From Pelobates cultripes (Eukaryota; Chordata; Amphibia; Anura; Pelobatidae), in NCBI GenBank assembly GCA_933207985.1, contig OW240912.1, forward strand, positions 235,520,329 to 235,584,328: a stretch of DNA of 64,000 nucleotides, read 5' to 3'. Positions within the stretch are counted from its first letter, which is position 1; every line of letters starts with the position of its first letter. A model generated the notes under the pieces. It worked only from the letters and a program-made list of their open reading frames with translations. It did not search any database and was not told where the DNA came from. The position numbers and the translations under genes are program-made. Shown here piece after piece: positions 46,139-57,300 of this stretch.

Positions 46139-48564
46139 CCCGAATTCTGTGGCAACTACTGCCCAATTTCGCTTCTAAACGTTGACATCAAATGGCTTAC
46201 AAAAGTCCTGGCGACCAGGATGCAAACGTACCTACCTGACCTGATACACCCAGATCAAACAGGCTTCATCCCTGGTAGAGAAGCCAGAGACCACACCCTT
46301 CACACTCTCCAACATCTTGTACGTCACACCGACAAACACATGCTACTATTGTCCACCGATGCAGAGACCGGGTCAATTGGGCCTTCATGTTTGCTACTTT
46401 ATCAGTGATGGGCCTCGGAATGAAGCTAAGGAACTGGATTACAGCGTTGTATAGTCGGCCCAAAGCTAGAGTACGGGTACTAGATTTCCGATCCTTAATG
46501 GCACAAGACAGGGATGTCCGCTATCGCCCTTGTTATTCGCTGTATCCCTTAAGACATTACTTATTGCAATCTGACAAAACCGCGACATTTCAGGCCTCCA
46601 CTGGAAGGTAGCAGCTTTTGCAAACTACCTCCTCTTTTTCGTTACCAATCCAAGGGCCACCTTGCCATGCCTAATGAGGGAATTCGACGAATATGGCAGC
46701 ATATCAGGCCTCAAACTCAATCTCACGAAATGTGAGGTGTTGAATATATCCAACCCAGAATCATACTTTGCGAATCTACAAACACATTTACTGTTCCACT
46801 GGTGCACGCAGAAAATGAGATACCTAGGCACATGGGTGACGAAAAAACAGACAGATCTGTATCAATCTAATTATGAGCCCTTTCTACGTCCGGTATCAGA
46901 TGATCTGAAACGCTGGACATTCCCGCAGCTATCATGGCTAGGTCGTGTCTCAGTCCTCAAAATGAACATCTTGCCCCGACTTCTCTACCTCTTTAAGACC
47001 GTGCCCATCTCTCCACCTAAACCGTTCTTCTCTTCATTAAAAACAGCAGTTATTCCGATATGTTTGGTGGGGCGAGAAGTCTCGCTTCTGTTACAAAATC
47101 ATATGCCTACCAAGGTAATGTGGAGGCCAGGCTCTGCCAGATTTGAAAAAAAAAAAAAAAAAATACCACCAGGCACTAACGTTACAGAGGATACTGGACT
47201 GGCATTCAGCTCGCTCTCACCAGCAGTGGCCCACCCTGGATTGGGGAGGGGTTAATGAATCCTTACAATCCGCAGTCTAGTTGAGGAAATCTGAGGATTT
47301 GATAAGGTCAGCAGCGGAATCCTCGGTCACCCTCAGGACATGGAGAGCACTACGCGAGGCGGAAAATATTTCCCCCTCGCTGAGTCCGCTGATACCTTTA
47401 CAACACAAATATTTGGGAGGAGGCTTACCAGCTAGCGCCTGGGCATACCTCGGAAAGGGCCCATACACCCCAATGTGAAAAGCTTTAGGAACAGAAGATG
47501 TAAAGAAACTGGGAGAAATTATGGGAGATGAGAACCAGACCGCCCCCACCCCCTCTAATCAAGTTTCGCCATTCCCAATTACAACATTATTACAAAAAAA
47601 GTCCCAACAGGCTTGCACTCCACCGAGCTCTGACATGGTTTGAAAGCTCCTGTGAAACATGGGCCACTTTGGAAAATGTCATCTCTGTACTATACCAACT
47701 TCTTCTGACGGAAAACAAGCCTACAACGACATTTAAGAGGCAGTGGGAAGGCTTCTTTGGCACACAGTTTACAGACACACAGTGGGAAAAATTTCTCATC
47801 CTGCATCACAAGAGCTTGATCAGTTCCAGATATCAAGAGACAAACTACCAGCTGGTACTGCACACCAAGTCTTTTGCACAGGATTTTCCCTGCAACCGCA
47901 CCCCTTTGCTGGAGGTGTAGACCGAGTGAGGGGACGATGGCACTATCTGGTGGAGGTGCCCTCAAATCATTCCTTTCTGGAACATGGTGCAAGATACCAT
48001 TTCCAACTTCTACGGTGAACCACAACAGCTAACAGCAGAACTGGCACTGCTACACCTCACCCATGCACCAATCTCAACCTGTAAAAAATCCCTAATGAGA
48101 CATCTCCTCAACGCGGCTAAAGCCCTGATTCCAGCCAGGTGGAAATAAACGATTGCTCCCACCAGGGAACAGTGGCTGGGCCAAGTAGAAGAGATTCAAG
48201 CTGCGGAAGCAACTCAGGCAGTGCTGCAGGGTACAGGAGACAAACACACAGATTGCTGTCAACCATGGTTCACATATATAGCAGGTAGCATACGAGGGGG
48301 CGTATATATGGGAGCGAGTTATATGGGAGCGGAGTGGGGAAGGTGGGCGGGAGGCAGAGCCTGCGGACAGATGAACGATGACATGCCAACGCACCTTCAA
48401 CCACCAGGTCTACCATTACATACGATGTTCTTCTCACTTCTCAACGTTCTTCACGTGTAACTACTTTCTCACACTATGATTTGTCATTATATTGATGTAT
48501 ATGCATATCTTTCGTATTGTATTCCCCTGTAAATTTCTCAGTATAATCTGATTTACAAAAAAAA
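46139..48564 (+). mobile_element. L1/Tx1-type LINE, 5'-truncated
   Basis: Starts inside the reverse transcriptase: NYCPISLLNVDIKWLTKVLA, then HPDQTGFIPGREARDH near 46250, then GLKLNLTKCEVLNIS near 46710 and RYLGTWVTKKQTDLY near 46820. A C-terminal domain follows at 47528-48150. Many stops and shifts. An A-rich 3' end is followed by ATATTCTGTTCTTGAGGC, an 18-bp duplication of 46121-46138 (one mismatch). This marks one insertion of about 2.4 kb by target-primed reverse transcription. Confidence 0.9.
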
Positions 48565-48999
48565 ATATTCTGTTCTTGAGGCAATGCTGAAATCAGAAAC
48601 TACATGTTAAATGGTATTTACATTTTTTTTCTTAATATAAATAGAAAACTATGTCTTGGCAATTGGGTTTTTTTTTCAAACTAGCAGGAATTTGACATAC
48701 TGCAGTATTTAATGCACCTATCACTCCTTCTGTGATGAATGTATGTAATTGAATTTGCAGATCCTGTTACCAATAAATCTGATGCACCCAAGAGCCGCGA
48801 TAAGGCATTGCAGCCTTTTAATGGAAACATACAGCGAGTTTGAAATACAGATTCTTGACAGCTCTGTTCTTATTAACAACGAAAAGGATTATGCTACATA
48901 AGGTTTAGTCAATTCACTCTTGATGTAATGACTTCTAGGATACTTGTTTGTAATTGGTAGATGAGGTGACAGATTTATTTTTTTTCCCCCTTATTAAAT

Positions 49000-50255
49000 T
49001 ACAGTTGGGTCTGGAAATATTTGTCCACTGACACAAGTTTTGTTATTATTGCTGTTTACCAAAATAAATACAAGTTACAGTTAAACAATGAATAACATCC
49101 TGCCAGAACACTCTCCAGGAGGTAGGCATATCCAAGTCTACCATAAAGAGAAAACTTCACAAGAGTAAATCACAGAGGGTTTACCACAAGGTGCAAACCA
49201 CTCATAAGCTTCAAGAATAGAAAGGCCAGATTTGACTTTGCCAAAAAAAAAAAATTCTAAAAAAGCCAGTGCAGTTCTGGAACAGTATTCTTTGGACAGA
49301 TGAAACCTAGATTAACTTGTACCAGAATGATGGGAAAAAAGAAGTATGGAGAAATCTTGCAACAGCTCATGAAGTATACCACTTCATCTGTAAAACGTGG
49401 TGGAGGGAGTGTAATGTCATAGGCATGCATGGGTTCCAATGGCACTGGGTCACTAGTGTTTATTGATTAATTCTGAAGTGTATAGGGATATATTTTCTGC
49501 TCAAATTTAGTTAAATTCAGCAAAGTTAATTGGACAGAGCTTCACTTTACAGATGGACAATGACCCAAAACATACTGTGAAAGAGACATTCCAGGCACCC
49601 AGACCACTTCTGCCCATTGAAGTGGTCTGGGTGCCAACTCCCATCACCCTTAACCCTGCAAGTGTAATTATTGCAGTTTATAGAAGCTGCAATTATTACC
49701 TTGCAGGATTAAGTACTCCCCTAGTGGCTGTATGTCAGACAGCCACTAGAGGGACTTCTGGCTTCTTAAAACACAAGAAGTGTTTTAAACGACGCTGGAC
49801 GTCCTCACGCTATTCATGAGGACCTCCAGCGTCGCCAGAATCCCCATAGGAAAGCATTGAAGAATGCTTTCCTATGGGGAGGTCTAATGCGTAGGCGGAA
49901 CCTGACCCAGCACAGAGGGACATTGGCGCTGGATTCAGGTTAGTCACTGAAGGGGTTTTAACCTCTTCAGCAACATGGGATGGGGGGTCGGAAGGAGGGG
50001 GGCACTGCAGGGTCCTGCAGTGCCAAGAAAACGGATTTGTTTTCCTGACACTGGAGAGTCCCTTTAAGGCAAAGAAACATAATATTCTGCAATGGCTGAG
50101 TCAATCACCTGATCGCAACCCCTATCAAACATGCATTTCACTTTCTGAAGACAAAACTTAAGGTAGAAAGAACCACAAACAGTTGATGACAGCTGCAGTA
50201 AAGGTCTGGTAGAGCATCATAAAGGAGGAAATCTAGCACTTTACCATTTACTTTA
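49000..50255 (+). mobile_element. Tc1-type transposon, internally deleted
   Basis: It opens ACAGTTGGGTCTGGAAATAT, close to a known Tc1 inverted end. It holds worn transposase sequence with a DNDPKHT block near 49553 and follow-on 'caatggctgagtcaatcacc' after the nested MITE. The right end is not clear. Confidence 0.65.
49577..50067. mobile_element. T2-type MITE inside the Tc1 remnant
   Basis: The left terminus is worn (AAAGAGACATTCCAGGCACC) and the right terminus intact (GGAGAGTCCCTTTAA). It interrupts the Tc1 sequence between CATACTGTGAAA and GGCAAAGAAACAT. The interior is the reverse of the copy at 37436-37927. Confidence 0.75.
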
Positions 50256-50312
50256 TCTATGGTATATGTTTTAAAATAAACTGTCTCATGTTGTAAAAAA
50301 AGGTTAAAAAAG

Positions 50313-50480
50313 TTAAAGGGTTATTCTAACCATCATAACCACTACTACAGCCAACTGTAGTGGTTATGCTAGGAGTACCTTGGCGCCACTCCCCAATGGG
50401 GCAAACTGTTTTACAACGGTTTTCTATGTTACATGGATCACCGCCAGGTCTCCTGTGAAGGCATACAAAATCTGGCTTCT
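50313..50480. mobile_element. partial T2-type MITE
   Basis: Begins TTAAAGGGTTATTCTAACCA with a short fold-back around CAACTGTAGTGGTTATG. It ends about 130 bp before UBE2G1 exon 2. Confidence 0.45.
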
Positions 50481-50606
50481 GCGTACATGGACATAAGTTC
50501 CACTATTAAAATATTTGACATTCTCCACTTAAACTTTGCATTCAGCTTGCTTATTTATGAACTATTCTAATTTAGCCAACCTCACTTTCATCTTTTTTCC
50601 TTACAG

Positions 50607-50709
50607 AGCTTAATAAGAATCCGGTGGAAGGGTTTTCAGCTGGACTTATAGATGATAATGATCTGTACCGATGGGAAGTTCTTATAATTGGGCCACCTGA
50701 CACTTTATA
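50607..50709 (+). CDS. UBE2G1: UBE2G1 exon 2
   Basis: Acceptor TTCCTTACAG, donor GTAAGT. 103 bases, beginning two-thirds into the Glu codon of [10 protein letters not shown] and ending two-thirds into the Tyr of PPDTLY. The phase-1 start needs a G from an unseen exon 1. Confidence 0.95.
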
Positions 50710-53700
50710 GTAAGTACAATACAGAAAAGGATATTTAAAACTGAATGGAGGCACTAACCACTGTAGTATTTTAGATATCTGCAAGTATGTTACTACTTGT
50801 GGTGGTGTGGTGTGGGTCAAGCCCCAGATTACTATGTTGATACAGTGTTTCAAGCATAAACACTGCACATACAGCCTTCTTCTACCATGACCACTTCTAA
50901 AAGCAGACGTGGTCATAGAGATTGGCGACACCCTTTAATTTTTAAACGTTCCATTCAAATGAGCCAAAAATAGCTGATATGAAAAAAATATTCAAACTCG
51001 TCATTCTGATTTGCAGAAATGTAGTGATTAGTGAATAACTGTGCAAGTGGCCCCAAGACAATTTTTCACACTTGTCTCTGTAAACTCTGGGCAACGTGGG
51101 TAGGATCAAGTCAATCGAATGCTTTCCCCTAGAAGAGCATTGGGAAGCTATAGCACATTCACAGTATCTCCTCATAGAGATGCATTCAGTCAATAGGACA
51201 TAAAAAATTTAAAAACAAAAAAAGTTTGAATTCTATCAAGCATATCTCTCTGCATATGTTTATACTAAACCTGAATCTTCCAGGGTGCACTAATATTCAT
51301 AAGAAACGTGTCACCCACATCGTATTTTCTACAAACATTTGGATAGTTAAGAACAGGAAAATCCTCTCTGAATAAAACTAGTTTGAAATAGTTAATCAAA
51401 TTGAATATCAATGCAGGATGGAGTGTGGGTTTTATCTTTCCATTGGTCAGCCAGACACACATAAAAAAGTGTGGGCTCCCTGGGTAAATAGACTTAAATA
51501 GAATTAAACTTTTTTCCCAATATATGCTTGATTACACCTACTTTGAGCTATAAACCAGTACTGTATGAATGAACAACTTTCTATCTGTTCTCAAGTGAAA
51601 GTAATAAAGAAGGTGGGGGGGGTGGGGGTGTTTTTGTATTTGTATTAACACTTTATTGTATGGATTGTTTTTGTCTTGTTTAATGATGACAAATTTGTCA
51701 TTTTATTTTCTTTATATGGTAAATAAAATTAAATTTCAAAAAAATCTGTAATGATGAAGAGTTGGTGTAAGACTTTAATAAAACTGTGTTTAAGGGCTAA
51801 AGTTAATACTGCCACTTTTTAGGCAGTAACATTAGAAGGTATATATATAAAATATATTATTGTAAAAACTAATACAATCTGTGAGCTTTGAAGTTGCTGT
51901 TTAGTGGATGAGTGAGTGCGCTGGATCTTGTGTATTTTTTTTAATAAAATGGCCTTAGCAAAACCCCATTCAGGTGAGTGCACCCCCCTGGTTAGTTATT
52001 TATAAATATATATTTAATACAATGCTAAACAAAAATCTGCACACCAGTCAAGCCATAAGACTTGCTTTTCCCACAGAAATCCCAAATCAGCAGTGATGTT
52101 ACAACCGCAAAGGATTCTGGGTGGGCATATGCAAATTAGTTTAACAAAGAATCACATTTTTGCCTCATTCCATTTTAAACATGGATTCCTTTTAATTTGT
52201 GTTTGCAGTATACAACTGCTTGGAACACAATTTAGGATAAGATGCAAAACCAGTGAACCACTCATGGACAGCTGTTTCGTTGTTAATGCAACTCTTCAGC
52301 ATGAGGTTGGTTACTGGTTTGCTTAGTGAGGCTTGGTAGTGCTTGGGAAGCAAAATCCAAATAGGTTATGGTGGGGAAAAATTGTGATTGAAAACCCCTT
52401 CCACCTGAAGTATGTGGATAGTTAATACAATGCTAAACAAAAATCTGCACACCAGTCAAGCCATAAGACTTACTTTTCCCACAGAAATCCCAAATCAGCA
52501 GTGATGTTACAACCGCAAAGGTTATAAGGAATAGCAATGCAGCAATAGCAAGATATATATATCCTTGTACTGCAGAGATCCCAGAATTTCCCCACCCCCC
52601 AAAAAGTAAGTGGGTTAATCTCATAAGAGCAGACATTAGGCTGTTAGAGTAGGACCTGCCAAAGATGGGGTACATTGACATTATGTAAGGCTTATGCAAT
52701 GTATGATCATATAATGTAACTAAACCCCCATTATTTTTGCCTAGATTAGGTGTTTCTAAAAAAACAAACAAAAAAAACAACTTGCAATCTGTGAGCGTTA
52801 AAGTTTCTATTTAGTAAATGAGTAAATGCGCTTGATCGTGTGTAAAATATAATAAACATATATTTATTAAAGTATCCATGGTCCTGCACTCGCATTTGTA
52901 TCTTCAGTGACACGCTGCTTCTTTAGCCTAACATGAATATCCATGAGGATAAAAAGGGATTCATTGGTCTTATTAATCAAGTGTCTTTCGATACTATGAT
53001 TTGGTTAAATCACATGAATGTTTCAGTCCATACCTTGACATTCATCAGGATAACCTTAACAAACCATATTCAAACCATAAATAGAAAAATACTGTGCGAA
53101 ATCATTGAGTGAAACTCCGATGCCACCAGACAAAAGTAATCTGAGTGATATTGGGGTATATATATTATACTATTGGTATGTAATTAATATATATAATCAC
53201 TCTTAGATTACTTTTGTATATTGCATAAACTTATTTTGGCAGCCAAGTGTGTCCTAGAAAAGCACTTGGTTTTGTCTTTTTAAATCTTCATCATTGGAGC
53301 ATATTCTTCAGACTTGTCATATGTCTCTTTCAGGTGTCCTTTGTCCTAAACACTTCCTAAAAAGAACGATCAAGTGTTTAAACTTCCTTTTATTGCAAAG
53401 TCTGTTTAATGTAGAATTTCTCATCTCCTGCTCTCTTAATAGCTTTGCATGAGACTCCTGTATGTATATAAAGTTAAATTTTCAGAACAGGAGATAAACA
53501 TTTCTAAAGTTAACATCTGATTGAAAATGAAACCATTTTCTTTTTTTCATATAGGCTGTGTCAGTTACATCCAGGGGATGTGTTGCTAAGGCTGTATAAA
53601 CAGAAACAAAAGATGTTTACCTCCTAAATGACAGAGAATTTAGCAGTGAGAATGAAGGCATGATCTATACACAAAAACTGCTTCATTAAGCTAAAGTTGT

Positions 53701-54236
53701 TTTGATGTATATAGTGTCCCTTTAAATGGACAAATTGGGTAAGTATCATGAAGGGTCAGCCATGCCTCCTGCTCCCTTTCTCCCATAAGGGAAAATCAAA
53801 TGACCTGTTTTACACTTTCCCCCAAAATGTTCAGTATGATAGGAGTCTAACTTAATCCAAGGAACCCACATGTTATGAAATGTAATATACAAATTATTAA
53901 TCTTGAATATAATTTTATAATTAGGACTGCAAATTGTGAGTGGTGTCAACTGTTGTTCAGCATTTGAAGCAAGTGATGAAAGATTATATATTTTTTAAAT
54001 ATATATATATTTTTTTTTAATTTTTTTTTAGTGAGGGTGGTGTATTCAAGGCACATTTAACGTTTCCAAGGGACTATCCCCTCAGGCCGCCTAAGATGAA
54101 ATTTATCACAGAAATATGGCATCCAAATGGTGAGACTTGATTTTTATTCACTTATAATTATGATTTTATGAGACAATTGTGTGCAGAGTTGGCCTCAAAA
54201 AATGAGAAAAAAAATAAGTGTGTATATGTATGTATG

Positions 54237-54331
<95 letters not shown>

Positions 54332-57300
54332 TTTTTTTCTAAAATTTGACTTGCAGAAAAGGTTGTGAATATGGTTTTGCAATGGATATGTTTTGGAGGC
54401 AGCCATCGCAACATTTATATTCACAAATTTTTTCAAAAGGGCATACCCATAATCTCTTGTTGAGTTTCTGGTACTTATTTATTTATATATTTTTTTTTTC
54501 TGTCTCTTTTAAGTTGACAAGAATGGTGATGTATGTATATCTATTCTTCATGAGCCCGGGGAGGACAAATATGGCTACGAGAAACCAGAGGAGCGTTGGC
54601 TTCCGATTCATACGGTGGAAACCATAATGATCAGTGTCATATCTATGCTAGCAGATCCCAATGGAGATTCTCCAGCCAATGTCGATGCAGCAGTATGTAC
54701 CCTGTTAACTGAGCTTTGCATAACTTTGTTTGCTGTGTGTACTAGGCAGCCACCATTTATTTTTGGATTGGATAGTTATTGATTGTATACCTGCTTAGCA
54801 TTGTTATTGCTAACTCTTAAGTCCCCTCTGCCTTGTTTTGGACCTTTTTCCTTTCTTACAAAACTATGACCCCAAAGTTTTCTTCCTGATCTGTTCCCTT
54901 AGGATGTGCACACATACACACCTACTGCAGGTGAATAATTTTATAACATGACAGGAGGCTTCGTATTTGCTTAAGTCTCTCTTTACTAGAACTCCACAGC
55001 AGCACAGAAAAACAACCAATCAGAAAAAGTTAGGTACTATAAAACTCCCCTTCCCATGCATCATTTCCTCTTTCTTTGCTGCTCCGCATCAGTACAGGGT
55101 CAGAGTACCGCTGCCTCCTGCTTCTAGTGGGTGGTTTGGGGTTTTATTATGATATATTGATTATTTATATGAATCATGGTTTACTATGATTTATTGTACC
55201 TTTATTTAGCTTATTTGGGATTTATTAACCCCTTAAAACCGGAGGACGTACAATTACGCCCTCTAATAGGCGGCTCTAAACGCCGCCGGGCGTAATTGTT
55301 CGCCCTCCGGTTTTTGTTAACTTACCCGGTCGCCGGCGGTCCCACGCCGGCGATCGCGGTTGGGGGGACTCCCAGGGAGCCCCCCGCGGCACGTCCGTCC
55401 TCGTCGAAGCCCCCCGGCCATGTGAGAGTGGGGTCCTAGCGAGGACCCCACAATCACATGGCCGAGATAGCTGGCTTCTGTATTGCCGGCAGGGGGGCTG
55501 CCTGTAATGACAGGTGGTCCCCCTGCTGGCTGAAAATAAAATAAAAATAAGTTAATGGTGTAAAAAAAAATAATTATATATACTTAGATCATATATATAT
55601 AATATATACATATGATCTAAGTATATATATATATACACATATACATACACACACATACACCGTCTAGGTGTATTTTACTATTAATATATATATATAATTA
55701 TATATATATATTAATATCAAATTACACGTAGACTGATACTGATTAAATATATATATAATTATTGTTATATATATTTATATACAATATAAAAAAAATAAAA
55801 ATGTAAATACGTTAAAAAATAAAATTAAAAAAATAATTAAAAATAAATAATTAAAAAATATATAGATGTGTGTTATTTCGTTCTAACTGTTTTGTGAAAT
55901 TAATATATATATATATATATATCTCAAAATACACGTAGAACGAAATAATATATATATCTATATACATAAATATATACGTATATATCACTATATATATACC
56001 TATATATAAATAAAAATATTTTTTAAAAATTATATAGATATACACATATAGATTCACATACGTATATATATATACATATTAATTCTACATATATATTTAT
56101 GTAATATTTTTACATAATTAGGTATCTTAATTAATTACAATTAGCGGGACCTGCCTGACAACCCATGCCGAAAGTAAAGGGAATTTAATTTGCTAGCACT
56201 ATATTTAACTCTATAACTTTCCAAGACACCATAAAACCTGTACATGGGGGGTACTGTTCTACTCGGGAGACTTCGCTGAACACAAATATTAGTGTTTCAA
56301 AACAGTAAATGTATTACAACGATGATATCGCCAGTAAAAGTGAAGTTTTTTGCATTTTTCACGCACAAACAGCACTTACACGGACGATATTATTGCTGCA
56401 ATACTTTTTACTGTTTTGAAACACAAATATTTTTGTTCAGCGAAGTCTCCCGAGTACAACAGTACCCCTCATGTACAGGTTTTATGGTGTTTTCAAAAGT
56501 TACAGCGCCAAATATAAGGCTTGCGTTTCATTTTTTCACATTAAAATTCGCCAGATTGGTTACGTTGCCTTTGAGACCCTATGGTAGCCCAAGAATGAAA
56601 ATTACCCCTATGATGGCATACCATTTGCAATAGTAGACAACCCAAGGTATTGCAAACGGGGTATGTCCAGTCTTTTTTAGTAGCCACTTAGTCACAAACA
56701 CTGGCCAAAATTGGCATTTTTGCATTTTTCACACACAAACAAATACTAACGCTAACTTTGGCCAGTGTTTGTGACCAAATGGCTACTAAAAAAGACTGGA
56801 CATACCCCATTTGCAATACCTTGGGCTGTCTACTATTGCAAATGGTATGCCATTATGGGTGTAAATTTCATTCCCGGGCTACTATACAGTCTCAAAGGCA
56901 ACGTAACCAATCTGGCAAATTTCAATTTAAAATGTAACGTGCTATATTTGACCCTGTAACTTCCCAAAACGCCATAAAACCTGTACATAGGGGGTACTGT
57001 CTTATACGTTTGACTTTACTGAATATAAATATGTGTATTTTATTGCAGTAAAAGCAAACAGTATTATGACATTGACCGTTAAAATGTCATGTAGAACTAA
57101 AAATTTTTTAAAAAAACGTATTTTCTCCCATTTTTTTCATATTAAATTATGTTTCATAGCTAAATATTTGATATTAAATGAAAGCCCTGTTTCCCCTGAA
57201 TAAAATGATATATAATAAGGGTGGGTGCATTTACTATGAAAGATGTGTATTACGGTTGGACAGACATGTAGCACAAATGCCAGGTTTTGTTTACATTTTG

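Noticed and set aside
46662..47255. 197-codon frame as a host gene
   Set aside because: It is L1-type reverse transcriptase sequence inside a LINE with target duplication.
54166..54436. Ile-Tyr repeat open frames
   Set aside because: Translation of the (TA)n array.
56292..56633. 113-codon open frame in the piggyBac-like element
   Set aside because: It overlaps inverted non-coding segments shared with the 32855 copy. No transposase motif.
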